Shown one piece after another: positions 1 to 8,397 of a DNA stretch of 64,000 nt. Where the stretch lies: assembly GCF_016862975.1 (NCBI RefSeq), contig NZ_BONZ01000017.1, forward strand, positions 47,849 through 111,848, given 5' to 3'. The position numbers were made by a program, and so were the translations under genes. The notes under the pieces were generated by a model. That model was given only the letters and a program-made list of their open reading frames with translations. It had not been told where the DNA came from and made no database searches. Every line of letters starts with the position of its first letter. Position 1 is the stretch's first letter. This DNA is from Rugosimonospora africana (lineage in GTDB: Bacteria; Actinomycetota; Actinomycetes; Mycobacteriales; Micromonosporaceae).

Positions 1-825
1 CAGGTCCAGCTCGCCGTCGAGGTCGGCCAGCGCGGTGCGCGCCGCCTGCGCGTCCCGTTCCGCGACGAGCAGCAGCGGTACGGCGGCGGAAACCTCGGCC
101 GCGAGCGCGCGCATCGCGTCCACCCGCCCGGCCGCCTCCGCCAGTGCCTCGTCGGTGGCGTCGGCGAGGTCGGCCAGCAGCCGGTCGGTGGCGGTGAGCC
201 GGCCGTCGGCCTCGGTGGCCATCGCGGTCGCCCGGTTGCGGATCTCCTCATAGACCGACAGCCCGAGCAGGTTGACCAGGATCTGCTGGCGCTGCGCCGG
301 CTTGGCATGCAGGAACTCTGCGAACGCGCCCTGTGGCAGCACCAGGCAACTGGTGAACTGCTCGTACGGCAGCCCGATCGCGTCCAGGACGGCCTGTTCC
401 ATCTCGGCCGGCGTGCCGGCCAGCGGCTCGCCCAGCTCCAGCGGATCGCCGGCCCCCGGATCCTTGTCCAGGATGGCCAGGTCGAAGCCCCGGGGCAGCA
501 ACTCCAGTCCTGCCTGGCTGGTGGTCACCCGGCCCTTGCCGTCCCGGCGCACCACCCGGGTCGCCGCATAGCGTGAGCCGGCCGACTCGAACACCAGCCG
601 CACCCGTGCCTGGGCGCTGGACGGCGCCAGCGCGTTGGCCACGGCCCGGCGGTCGTTCCAGCGCGGTACGGTGCCGTAGAGCGCGAAGCAGATCGCGTCC
701 AGGATCGTCGACTTCCCGGAGCCGGTCGGCCCGATCAGCGCGAAGAAGTCGGCATCGGTGAAGTCGACCGTGGTCAGGTCACGGAAGACCGTGAAGCCCT
801 CCAGGTCCAGCCGCAGCGGCCTCAT
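1..825 (-). CDS. sbcC: Exonuclease subunit SbcC, N-terminal part (runs off the window)
   Basis: SMC-like ATPase of the SbcCD (Rad50-Mre11) nuclease, which opens hairpins and trims DNA ends. The 275 residues visible start MRPLRLDLEGF and carry the Walker A motif GPTGSGKS at about residues 32-39, then a Q-loop region (SCLVLPQGAFAEFL) and the beginning of the coiled coil. The ATG at 825 overlaps the sbcD stop as ATGA, so the two are translationally coupled. The remaining coiled coil, zinc hook and C-terminal ATPase half lie left of position 1. The reading frame is open through base 1, so the truncation is only the window edge. Confidence 0.95.
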   Translation of the reverse strand, partial: MRPLRLDLEGFTVFRDLTTVDFTDADFFALIGPTGSGKSTILDAICFALYGTVPRWNDRRAVANALAPSSAQARVRLVFESAGSRYAATRVVRRDGKGRVTTSQAGLELLPRGFDLAILDKDPGAGDPLELGEPLAGTPAEMEQAVLDAIGLPYEQFTSCLVLPQGAFAEFLHAKPAQRQQILVNLLGLSVYEEIRNRATAMATEADGRLTATDRLLADLADATDEALAEAAGRVDAMRALAAEVSAAVPLLLVAERDAQAARTALADLDGELDL

Positions 826-1976
826 GACGCGCGCACCTCGCCGTAGAGCCGGTCGAACAGTTGACCGACCGCCGGGTCGGCGTGACCCCGGCTGCGCAGA
901 TAGTCGGAGAACAGCTCGCCCGGCGCGCGCCCGGCCCGTCGGGCCTGTGCCGACGAGTCCGCGGCGGCCATCTCGGCGACCAGTGAGGGATCGATGCGCA
1001 CCTCCAGCGCGCGGGGCAGCAGGTCCTGGACCGCCTCGCGCAGCCCGGCCCGGGGACGCTCCCGCACGTACACCCGCAGCCAGCCGTCGCTCTCTTTGAC
1101 CTTTGCCAGTTCGTCGAGGGTGCCACGCACGGTACGCAACGGTACCGCGGCGGTCACCGGTACCTGCCTGATCTTCGCCGCCTGCTGGGTGCCGACCTCG
1201 ACGATGGTCACCGACGGGGTGTTCTCCTCCTCGCCGAAGTCCACCGCCAGCGGGCTGCCGCTGTAGTGCACCGGGCAGGGCGCCAGGATCGACTGGGCGC
1301 GGTGCAGGTGACCGAGTGCCACGTAGTGCGTACCGGGGGAGAACACCGTGGCGGGCACCGCGTACGCCTGGATGGTGTGGGCGTCCCGCTCACCGCCGCC
1401 CATCGTGCCGCCGATCACGGTCAGGTGCGCGGTCACCAGGTTCACTGTGTCCGGGCCGAAGCCCTCGCTCAGCGTGGCCAGCAGCCGGCCGACGTGATCG
1501 GCGTACGTCTGGGTGGCCTCGGCGGCGGACAGGTCGAACATCTCGGTGGCCCGGATCGCGTACCGCTGGGACAGGAACGGCAGCGCGACCATCCGCCACG
1601 CCTCGCCGCCGCGCGTCCGGCCCTCCACGATGTGGTCGGCCGCGCGGTCGCGCACCGAGCCCCTCAGGGTGATCCCGGCGGCCTCGGCCCAGGCGCGCAG
1701 CGCGTCCAGCGCCGCGCCGTTGTCGTGGTTGCCGGCGATGGCGACCACGTCGGCGCCGGTGTTGCGCAGCGCGGACAGTGCCCGGGTCACCAGCCGGGTT
1801 GCGTCCGGGGTGGGTGCCGCCGTGTCGTACAGGTCGCCGGCAACCACCACCAGGTCGGGCCGCTCCGCCTGGGCGACCTCCACCACCTGGCGCAGGACGG
1901 CGATGTGCTCCTCCACCCGGGACTGTCCTTTGAGGACCTTCCCGACGTGCCAGTCCGAGGTGTGCAGGATTCTCAT
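822..1976 (-). CDS. sbcD: Exonuclease subunit SbcD
   Basis: Mre11-type metallophosphoesterase nuclease, partner of SbcC. The 384-residue protein starts MRILHTSDWHVGK and shows the phosphoesterase motifs HTSDWH, VVAGDLYD, AGNHDN and YVALGHLHR, which supply the two-metal ligands. Length is normal for the family. The gene sits between a HerA-like ATPase gene (16 bp upstream) and sbcC (4-bp overlap), giving a three-gene minus-strand operon for DNA end processing. The ATG at 1976 is preceded by a purine-rich GAGGGGAG about 10 bases away. Confidence 0.96.
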   Translation of the reverse strand: MRILHTSDWHVGKVLKGQSRVEEHIAVLRQVVEVAQAERPDLVVVAGDLYDTAAPTPDATRLVTRALSALRNTGADVVAIAGNHDNGAALDALRAWAEAAGITLRGSVRDRAADHIVEGRTRGGEAWRMVALPFLSQRYAIRATEMFDLSAAEATQTYADHVGRLLATLSEGFGPDTVNLVTAHLTVIGGTMGGGERDAHTIQAYAVPATVFSPGTHYVALGHLHRAQSILAPCPVHYSGSPLAVDFGEEENTPSVTIVEVGTQQAAKIRQVPVTAAVPLRTVRGTLDELAKVKESDGWLRVYVRERPRAGLREAVQDLLPRALEVRIDPSLVAEMAAADSSAQARRAGRAPGELFSDYLRSRGHADPAVGQLFDRLYGEVRAS

Positions 1977-1992
1977 TCCAGCGAAGCTCCCC

Positions 1993-3753
1993 TCAGAACG
2001 GAATGTCGTCGTCGGACAGCGCGGCGCCCGGCGGTCTGGCGCCCACCACCGCGAACGCGTCGGCGGCCTGGGTCAGCGAGCGCAGGGTGGCCCGGGGTGC
2101 CGGGCCGGCCTCCGCCGGCCGGGTGGCCCACGCCGGGAACGGGAACTCCACCACCAGCGGAACGGGCAACTCCGGCTGGCCGATGAACATGGTGCCGGGC
2201 TTGGCGATCAGGGCCCGGGCGCGCTGGGCGGGCGGAAGGAAACCATACTCCGGGCGGGACGCCTCGGCCGGATCGAGCCGGCCGACGATCCGGATCGCCG
2301 AGTTCGCGACGATGCGCCGCTCCACCTCGCTCGCGGTCTGCTGCGCGCCGATCAGCACGACGCCCAGCGAGCGCCCGCGCTCCGCGATGTCGAGCAGGAT
2401 CTCCTTGATCGGGCTGGTGCCCTCCCGGGGCGCGTACTTGTTCAGCTCGTCGAGCACCACGAACAGCAGCGGCTTGGCGGTGCCGGCCTTCTCCTTGCGC
2501 TCGAATTCGGACTTCAGCGTCACACCGACCACGAACCGCTGTGCCCGGTCCGGCAGGTTGTGCAGGTCGACCACGGTCACCTGGGAACTCTCCGCCGTAT
2601 TCACCGAGTGCGCCCGGTTGGTCGGCAGGTCGCCGCGGATGAGCCGGCCGAGGTCCTTCTTCGACCCGATGAGCCGCCGGGAGAACGCGTTGACCGTGCC
2701 CAACCCGACCGCCGAGCCGGCCCAGAACGACCGGGACGCCTCGTCGGCGAGCTGTGCGACGACGAAGTCGACGAGGTCGGCGTATGAACCGAGCCGTACG
2801 CCGTCGATGGCCACCCCACCGTCGGCCGGAACGGCCGTCTTCGCCAGGTGCGCGGCGACCGAGTGCACCACCATCGTGTACTGCTGGCGTTCGTCGTCCG
2901 CGTCGGCGAACACGTACGGCAGGAGGCTGTCGGCGCAGAACTCGGCCAGTGTCCAGTAGAAACTGTCCACTCCGGACAGTCGGCTGGACACGTCCGGGGT
3001 GCCCGAGGGGTCACCGGCACGCGGCGGGGCGTACACGGAGACATCCGGGAACGGCTGGGCGGTCAGCCCCAGCTTCGCGTATGTCGACGCGGTGGACTCG
3101 GTCAACCGGGAGTTGGGGTGGTCGAGGAACAACAGGTCCTCGCCCTTGACGTTGAAGATGAGCGCCTTGGTGTTGACCGCCTCGCCGCCGAGCACTCCGG
3201 AGCGGAAGACCGAATACAGCAGGAACGTGGCGAACGACGTCTTCGTGGCAACTCCGGAGATGCCGGAGATGGACACGTGGGCGCCGCGCTGCCCGTTGAG
3301 GAATTCGAAGTTGAGGAAGACCGGCATGCCGTCCCGGCCGGTACCCAACGGAACCTTCTGCTCCATCCGGTCGAAGTACAGCGCCCGGGACCGGTCGTCG
3401 CCGGCCGCCCGGTGGACCGGGGCACCCGGCGACGGTGGCACGTACAGCTCCGGGTCCACCCGGGTGGTGGTGATCTCGGCCGCCTCCTGCACCTGCGCCG
3501 GCAGCGTGCCGTCGGCGATGGCGAACACGTCGGACTCGAACTGCGCGCCCTCGTGCCTGGCCCGCACCGCGGTGACCACGCCGGCGATGGTTACCGGCTG
3601 TTGATCAGGCAGTTCACGTCTGGTGACCACGACGTCGTCGAGCTGCAGGTATTCGCCGGGCGCCACCGCGACCCAGAACTGCAACGGCGTCGCGTCGGCG
3701 GTGCCGAGCACCCGACCGACCGAAGTCTGCCCGGAAAGGTCCATGACGGGCAT
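1993..3753 (-). CDS. HerA/DUF87-like ATPase, first gene of the sbcDC operon
   Basis: A 586-residue cytoplasmic ATPase with a HerA-FtsK architecture. An N-terminal beta-barrel-like region (residues about 1-130) is followed by a RecA-like domain with the P-loop-like segment SGISGVATKTS, a Walker B-like LLFVVLDELNKYAP, and the motif LIGAQQTASEVERRI. The P-loop is atypical: an Ala-Thr precedes the Lys-Thr where HerA normally has Gly-Ser-Gly-Lys, so whether ATP is bound canonically is uncertain. Its position directly upstream of sbcD-sbcC recalls the archaeal herA-mre11-rad50-nurA operon, suggesting a helicase/translocase working with SbcCD. No NurA-like gene is seen. Confidence 0.8.
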   Translation of the reverse strand: MPVMDLSGQTSVGRVLGTADATPLQFWVAVAPGEYLQLDDVVVTRRELPDQQPVTIAGVVTAVRARHEGAQFESDVFAIADGTLPAQVQEAAEITTTRVDPELYVPPSPGAPVHRAAGDDRSRALYFDRMEQKVPLGTGRDGMPVFLNFEFLNGQRGAHVSISGISGVATKTSFATFLLYSVFRSGVLGGEAVNTKALIFNVKGEDLLFLDHPNSRLTESTASTYAKLGLTAQPFPDVSVYAPPRAGDPSGTPDVSSRLSGVDSFYWTLAEFCADSLLPYVFADADDERQQYTMVVHSVAAHLAKTAVPADGGVAIDGVRLGSYADLVDFVVAQLADEASRSFWAGSAVGLGTVNAFSRRLIGSKKDLGRLIRGDLPTNRAHSVNTAESSQVTVVDLHNLPDRAQRFVVGVTLKSEFERKEKAGTAKPLLFVVLDELNKYAPREGTSPIKEILLDIAERGRSLGVVLIGAQQTASEVERRIVANSAIRIVGRLDPAEASRPEYGFLPPAQRARALIAKPGTMFIGQPELPVPLVVEFPFPAWATRPAEAGPAPRATLRSLTQAADAFAVVGARPPGAALSDDDIPF

Positions 3754-3819
3754 CGTGCCTCACGGGTGCGACGCTCATGGTCGGGGCACGCCCGGAAGCA
3801 CAAGGTCGGCATGACAAAG

Positions 3820-4551
3820 TTACGCATTCCTCGCGTACCGCAGGAGCAGCGTGCCGTCGTCGTACAGTGCGTGAGCGAGCGAGAACTCCTGCATCGCCGT
3901 ACCGGTGCCGGCGGTGATCCGGCCGGCGCCCGGGCCGGCCAGCATCGGCGTGACGGTCAGGCACACCTCGTCGACGAGGCCGGCCTCGGTCAGCGATCCG
4001 AACAGGTGCGGGCCGCCCTCGCACAGGAGCTGGTTGAACCCGCGGTCGCGAAGGTCGGCCAGTGCCGCCCGGAGGTCCACCCCACCTCGCCCGTACTCCA
4101 GCACGTCGGCCACGGAGCGCAGTGCGGTGCGCCGGTCCGGCGGAGCGTCGGTGCAGGTGACGATGATCGGCCGGATGGGCGCGTCGGCCAGCGCCGGGTG
4201 GGTCGGCGACAGGTCGAGGCGGCGGGAGACGATGATCACCCGGGGGTACGGGCTGAGCCCGTGCGCGGTCCGCCAGTCGCGCCGCTGCTCGGCCAGCCGG
4301 ATGCCGCCGTACCCCTCCTGGCGCAGCGTCCCGGCGCCTACCATGAGGCCCTCGGCGAACATCCGCAGCAGCGGGAACACCTTCTGGTCGCCCGGGGTCT
4401 GCAGCCCCCGGGAGCGCCCCTCCACTTCGACCGCGCCGTCCACGCTGGTCACGAAGTTGACCCGGAGCACCGGGTCGGTGGGCTGGTAGAGCGCGGTGAG
4501 TTCGGCGTCGTCGACCGGCGTCGGGTCGGGGTTCGGCCAGATCCGGTGCAC
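3820..4551 (-). CDS. RibD C-terminal-domain (pyrimidine) reductase
   Basis: A 243-residue stand-alone reductase of the RibD_C/dihydrofolate-reductase fold. Diagnostic segments are LRVNFVTSVDGAVEVEGRS, VGAGTLRQEGYGG, RVIIVSRRLDL and LLCEGGPHLFGSL. Family members reduce a 5-amino-uracil ribosyl phosphate in riboflavin synthesis or act on related NADPH-dependent substrates. There is no deaminase domain and no other rib gene nearby, so a riboflavin role is unproven. The GTG at 4551 has an AAGGAG motif upstream. The gene lies 66 bp upstream of the HerA-like gene in the same direction. Confidence 0.85.
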   Translation of the reverse strand: MHRIWPNPDPTPVDDAELTALYQPTDPVLRVNFVTSVDGAVEVEGRSRGLQTPGDQKVFPLLRMFAEGLMVGAGTLRQEGYGGIRLAEQRRDWRTAHGLSPYPRVIIVSRRLDLSPTHPALADAPIRPIIVTCTDAPPDRRTALRSVADVLEYGRGGVDLRAALADLRDRGFNQLLCEGGPHLFGSLTEAGLVDEVCLTVTPMLAGPGAGRITAGTGTAMQEFSLAHALYDDGTLLLRYARNA

Positions 4552-4566
4552 GGGCTGCTCCTTCGG

Positions 4567-4611
4567 GTCGTCGGGTTCGCGGTCGTCGGGTTCGCGGTCG
4601 TCGGGTCGTCA
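4567..4611. repeat. 15-bp tandem repeat upstream of the RibD-like gene
   Basis: Two perfect copies of GTCGTCGGGTTCGCG (4567-4581, 4582-4596) and a partial third copy beginning at 4597. It lies in the short gap between the RibD-like reductase and the small Cys-rich gene. It may be a replication-slippage tract; no function is evident. Confidence 0.7.
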
Positions 4612-4628
4612 CTTTCGTGGTCGTCGGG

Positions 4629-4748
4629 TCACTCGCCGGCCGGTCCGGTGGCCGGTGGCCGCGGCTCCGGCGGCCGGTGCTGGCAGTCGCACCAGTTGCC
4701 GCCCCGGCAGCGGTCATGCTGTCGGTCACGACACGCCTGACAGATCAT
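4629..4748 (-). CDS. Small cysteine-rich protein (39 aa)
   Basis: The reading frame could be extended upstream, but the ATG at 4748 has a strong ribosome binding site (AAGGAGG, 7 bases before the start) and gives a 39-residue protein beginning MICQACRDRQHDRC. Five cysteines and two histidines (C-x2-C, then C-x5-C-x-C and H) suggest a small zinc-binding fold. I recall similar tiny proteins in actinomycete genomes but know no function. The C-terminal 14 residues are Pro-rich and probably disordered. Confidence 0.6.
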   Translation of the reverse strand: MICQACRDRQHDRCRGGNWCDCQHRPPEPRPPATGPAGE

Positions 4749-4836
4749 CGCGCAACCTCCTTCGCTCGGCCCCTTGCGTCCAGAATGGTGCACTCGGCGA
4801 GAATGAGGCTGGCCGGGGGCGAGCCGAGAGGACACG

Positions 4837-5382
4837 ATGGCGCGACAGATCTTTCAGCTCAGGATCACTCTGCTCGACGTGTCGCCCGCCATCTGGCGGC
4901 GGGTGGCGGTGCCGGGCGGGTACACGCTGGACCGGCTGCACCGAGTCATCCAGTACGCGATGGGTTGGCAGGACTACCACCTTCACTCGTTCGAGATCGA
5001 GAACGCCCAGTTCGGGATACCCGACCCGGAGGGTGAACTCGACCTGCGCGACGAGTTGGACGTGCGACTGGACGCGGTGGCCGGCAAGGACAGCCGGTTC
5101 AGCTACGTCTACGACTTCGGCGACTGGTGGGACCACGAGATCGCGGTCGAGGCGCTGTACCTCGCCGAGCCTGACGAGCGTTACCCGCTGTGCATGGAGG
5201 GGGAGCGGGCCTGCCCGCCGGAGGACGTCGGCGGGGCGCACGGCTACGCCGAGTTCCTCGACGCGCTGAAGGACCCCGGGCATCCGGAGCACGGCGCGAT
5301 GCTGGAGTGGATCGGCCGGCACTTCGACTCCGAGTTCTTCGATCCGGACCGGGCGAGCGTCCTGCTCCGGCGCCTCGTCTGA
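4837..5382 (+). CDS. Plasmid pRiA4b ORF-3 family protein
   Basis: A 181-residue protein whose opening (FQLRITLLDVSPAIWRRVAV) and the segments HRVIQYAMGWQDYHLHSFEI and FSYVYDFGDWWDHEI match the pRiA4b ORF-3-like family. The family is widespread on plasmids and chromosomes and its biochemical role is unknown. Conserved Trp, Asp and His residues are all present and the length is typical, so it looks intact. The ATG is preceded by GAGAGGA. It is 59 bp upstream of a co-directional gene of unknown function. Confidence 0.9.
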   Translation: MARQIFQLRITLLDVSPAIWRRVAVPGGYTLDRLHRVIQYAMGWQDYHLHSFEIENAQFGIPDPEGELDLRDELDVRLDAVAGKDSRFSYVYDFGDWWDHEIAVEALYLAEPDERYPLCMEGERACPPEDVGGAHGYAEFLDALKDPGHPEHGAMLEWIGRHFDSEFFDPDRASVLLRRLV

Positions 5383-5441
5383 ACTCCGCTGTTTGGATTT
5401 CCCGCCTACGATCGGGGATCCATGACCGCGGAGGTGGTGCG

Positions 5442-6647
5442 GTGAACGAGCCTCAGCGCCCGGGCATAACGACCAGGGTGCGAGCCGCGCTCCGGGGCGA
5501 ACGTGACGCCGGCGACCTCGAAGCGCTGCGTGCTGCCGGAAACTGGGTGTACGCGGAGCTGGGCAAGGCCGAGCAGACCCGCTCGCAGCTGCTGGCCGAC
5601 GGGCGGAACCTGTGGACCGCGCCGCCCGCCACCGGCGGATACCTGGTCGCCTGCTGGAACGCGTTCTACCTGCACAGCCTGGGCGCCAGCCTGCTCGACG
5701 CCGACTACGCCACCGATCCGCGCACGGTCGGCTACGTCCCGCCGGTGACGTTCGAGCAGGCATGGTCCTGGTTCGCCGCCGCCGAGGGTTGGCTCAGCCA
5801 CGCCCGGCAGGCCGAGAGCAACCCCGACTACAACCTGGCACACCTCGTGATGCTTCCGGCGGACCTGCCGGCCTGGGCCGGCCCCGACCCGTGCCCGCTC
5901 GCGCACCTGCGCGCCCTGATGACCGCCATCCCGCCGGTCCGCGCGCAGGTCGAGCTGGCCCTGTTCGACCTGGAGAAACACGCGCAATCGGAGTCACAGC
6001 GGCACACCGTCAACACCGTGCGCCAGCAGGCCGCCGAGGCGGCGGCCGCCGCCGACTACGCCCAGACGCTGTCGGCCAGCGCGACGACGCCGCGGTTGCG
6101 GAGCCTGACCCAGGCACACATCAGGCGTTCCGCCGGTATCTGGTTCAAGGTGGGGCAGTTCGCGGCCATGCCGTCGCTCGTCGGTGCCCGATCGGCGAAG
6201 ACCATCGCGTCCCGGATCGACCCGCAGGTCCTGCCGGGCGGGTCGCGATTCGACCCGTGGTGCCTCACCGATCCGGACAGCCGTGCGCAGTGGCAGAGCG
6301 ATCCGCAGGCCCGGGAGGCGATCGCGGCCATGTGGGAAGCCGATCCCGACCCTGCGCACACGCTCACGATCCACGCGCAGATCCAGGCGGCTCTGGCCTC
6401 GGGCGCGATCGTGCCGGTGACCGGCGACACGATGGCGAGCCATTTCTACTCCTGTCCCTGGTACCCGATGTACCAGGTACGCCGCCGAGTGAAGATCAAC
6501 GGTGAACGGCTGTCGGTCCCGCAGCGGTTCACCCTCGACGTGGGGCTGCGCCCGCCGAACAGAGGTGGAAAGTTCGTACGCCGGATCGTGCGGGGCCCGT
6601 TCGCCTCGACCTACGAGGTCGACTACGGAGCGAACCGGCGTCGGTGA
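5442..6647 (+). CDS. Protein of unknown function (401 aa)
   Basis: I do not recognise the family. The GTG at 5442 follows GGAGGTGG with about 6 bases spacing, which decides the start over longer upstream possibilities. The protein is soluble and helix-rich, with no signal peptide or membrane segment. Residues about 60-260 are rich in Ala, Trp and Gln; the C-terminal 60 residues are basic and contain FYSCPWYPMYQVRRRVKING. It may be co-transcribed with the pRiA4b ORF-3-like gene 59 bp upstream and ends just before a strong bidirectional terminator. Confidence 0.8.
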   Translation: MNEPQRPGITTRVRAALRGERDAGDLEALRAAGNWVYAELGKAEQTRSQLLADGRNLWTAPPATGGYLVACWNAFYLHSLGASLLDADYATDPRTVGYVPPVTFEQAWSWFAAAEGWLSHARQAESNPDYNLAHLVMLPADLPAWAGPDPCPLAHLRALMTAIPPVRAQVELALFDLEKHAQSESQRHTVNTVRQQAAEAAAAADYAQTLSASATTPRLRSLTQAHIRRSAGIWFKVGQFAAMPSLVGARSAKTIASRIDPQVLPGGSRFDPWCLTDPDSRAQWQSDPQAREAIAAMWEADPDPAHTLTIHAQIQAALASGAIVPVTGDTMASHFYSCPWYPMYQVRRRVKINGERLSVPQRFTLDVGLRPPNRGGKFVRRIVRGPFASTYEVDYGANRRR

Positions 6648-6657
6648 AGCGCGCCGC

Positions 6658-6688
6658 CCGGGTCGGGGGAGTGGCTCCCCCGACCCGG
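6658..6688. terminator. Bidirectional hairpin terminator
   Basis: A perfect 14-bp stem with a 3-base loop TGG (left arm starts CCGGGTCGG, right arm 6675-6688). It lies between two convergent genes ending at 6647 and 6712, the position expected of a shared terminator. There is no U-run, as is usual in high-GC actinomycetes. Confidence 0.75.
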
Positions 6689-6711
6689 ACGGCGACTCTC
6701 GCGGGTTCGGG

Positions 6712-7392
6712 TCAGGCGGTGGCCGCCCGGGTCAGGCGTACCTCGATGTTGACGCCGTCCACCCGGATCTCACCGGTCCGGAACGCGCTGGCGGCGACCA
6801 GCTCCTCGAACTGCGACCGGGAGAAGGCGCGCCTGCGCAGCCCCCGCAGCACCAGCCGGACCACGAGCGCGGACACTCCGGACGCCTGCATCTGGCGTAC
6901 CTCCCGGTCGATGTCGGCGCCGGTCGCGTCGCCGGGCAGGTCCTGGATCAGCGCCGTGCCGCCGGCGCGCAGCACCCGGTGCATCTCGTCCAGCGCGAGT
7001 ACCGGTCGCTCGAAGTTCTTGAACGCCGCCTGGCACACGATGCGGTCGAAAGACTCCGCCTCGAACGGCATCGCCGCCGCGTCGCCCTGCCTGACGTCGA
7101 CGTCGACCGTCTCCTTCCGGGCGTACTCGCGGGCGATGTCCACCATCGTGTGGCTCACGTCCAGTGCAGTCACCCGGTACCCGAGCCGGGCCAGCTCGAC
7201 CGCCTGGTATCCCGGCCCCGGCGCGACCTCCAGGATGTCGGCGCCCGCGGGCAGCCCTTCGGTGATGCGCGCGGCCTGCTCGCGTACCAGCGCGAGTTGA
7301 CTGGCCGAACCGCGCTGCCGGGCGTACCAGCGCGCGGTCACGCCCTCCATCTCGGGAACCAGCTTGAACCGTTTGGTCTCGGTGCTTGCCAT
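6712..7392 (-). CDS. Class I SAM-dependent methyltransferase
   Basis: A 226-residue methyltransferase of the UbiE/Methyltransf_11 type. Motif I is ILEVAPGPGYQAVEL, followed by the acidic residue of motif II in VTALDVSHTM, motif III around DAAAMPFEAESFD, and the post-motif segment MHRVLRAGGTALIQDLP. The substrate cannot be predicted. It lies 170 bp downstream of the padR gene on the same strand with a hairpin between them, so it may be transcribed separately. The ATG at 7392 has a GGAGA-type site upstream. Confidence 0.88.
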   Translation of the reverse strand: MASTETKRFKLVPEMEGVTARWYARQRGSASQLALVREQAARITEGLPAGADILEVAPGPGYQAVELARLGYRVTALDVSHTMVDIAREYARKETVDVDVRQGDAAAMPFEAESFDRIVCQAAFKNFERPVLALDEMHRVLRAGGTALIQDLPGDATGADIDREVRQMQASGVSALVVRLVLRGLRRRAFSRSQFEELVAASAFRTGEIRVDGVNIEVRLTRAATA

Positions 7393-7516
7393 TTCTGATG
7401 TCTCCTCGCCTGTGTACGGGTCGTGACGGCGGCCCGTGGGCAGGAGAGCCCGGCTATTCTGGTGATCGCTACATCTCGTACGCCGGGTTCCGTTCCACGG
7501 GATCGGTGCGGGGCCC

Positions 7517-7554
7517 GACCCCGGTCGCGGTGTTGCCGCACCGCAACCGGGGTC
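7517..7554 (-). terminator. Hairpin downstream of padR
   Basis: Near-perfect 16-bp stem (arms 7517-7532 and 7539-7554, one mismatch) around a 6-base loop, starting 10 bp after the padR stop codon on the minus strand. Probable intrinsic terminator or mRNA 3'-end stabiliser. Confidence 0.65.
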
Positions 7555-7563
7555 GATCGGCGG

Positions 7564-8214
7564 TCAATCTCTCGGTGTCTCCTCCTCTGCCAGCAGTCGC
7601 GCCCACTCGGCCGGCTGCTCTCCGGTCTCGTGGTAGTCGCGCCACTCGGCGACGCCGGACAGCGTGCCCTCGGTGATTTCGGTCAGCAGCGAGCGGACCC
7701 AGGCCGTTTCGGCCTCCCGCATAGCCAGCGCGTATTCGGCCTCGATGAGGAACACCCGGGGCACCGGACCGCTCTGCTCGAGCACGGCGCGCCTGGCGGC
7801 GATGTCGCCGTCGAGCGCGCGCAGCCGTTCGGCCAGCAGCGTGGTCACCTCGTCGGGGCTGAGCACGCCCAGGACGGACAGCGCCGCGGACAGCTTCCGC
7901 TGCTCCGGTTCGGGCACGGCGACCAACTCGCGCAGCCAGTCGGTCAGTTCGGCCCGGCCGTCGGCGGTGATGGCGTAGCTGGTGCGCTCCGGACGCCGTC
8001 CTTCCCGGTCGCTGCCGGTGGCCTCGATGAACCCGTGCTTCTCCAGGTTGGCCACGACCGTGTAGAGCGAGCCCCACTTGATGTCGATGTCCTGCTCCTT
8101 GCCGGTGCGGCGGAGCAGGTTCGCCATCTGGTACGGGTGCATCGGGTTGCCCGGCGCGAGTAGCGCGAGCAGGGCGAGCGCGAGCAGATTGCCCACCTTG
8201 CGCCGCTTCGCCAT
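7564..8214 (-). CDS. PadR-family transcriptional regulator
   Basis: A 216-residue PadR repressor. The winged helix spans about residues 8-85 (LLALALLALLAPGNPMHPYQMANLL ... KWGSLYTVVANLEKHGFIEA, here in two parts), followed by a helical C-terminal dimerisation domain of the Vir_act_alpha_C type that includes AEYALAMREAETAWV. The gene is divergent from the acyl-CoA ligase at 8398, and a 40-bp perfect palindrome starts 10 bp upstream of its ATG. It therefore probably represses itself and perhaps the ligase. The effector is unknown. Confidence 0.92.
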   Translation of the reverse strand: MAKRRKVGNLLALALLALLAPGNPMHPYQMANLLRRTGKEQDIDIKWGSLYTVVANLEKHGFIEATGSDREGRRPERTSYAITADGRAELTDWLRELVAVPEPEQRKLSAALSVLGVLSPDEVTTLLAERLRALDGDIAARRAVLEQSGPVPRVFLIEAEYALAMREAETAWVRSLLTEITEGTLSGVAEWRDYHETGEQPAEWARLLAEEETPRD

Positions 8215-8223
8215 CGGTAGCTC

Positions 8224-8263
8224 CTCGTCGCCGTATACTCGTCCGCGAGTATACGGCGACGAG
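8224..8263. promoter_or_regulatory. PadR operator, 18-bp perfect inverted repeat
   Basis: Arms CTCGTCGCCGTATACTCG (8224-8241) and its exact reverse complement (8246-8263), separated by TCCG. It sits 10 bp upstream of the padR start in the divergent padR/acyl-CoA ligase region. The nested GTATAC centres in each arm allow two overlapping half-site pairs. PadR proteins usually autoregulate through such repeats; assignment to this regulator is inference from position. Confidence 0.8.
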
Positions 8264-8397
8264 TGCAGTGATCACAACGTCGATCGATCCGACCACTGTG
8301 GACAGTCGGCGAGGGCCGGCCGGTCCGCCTCTTCCGCCACCGGTCTGTCCATGAGCAGAATCAAGGCAACGCGGGGGTCCCGGCTCGGAGGTGCGCC

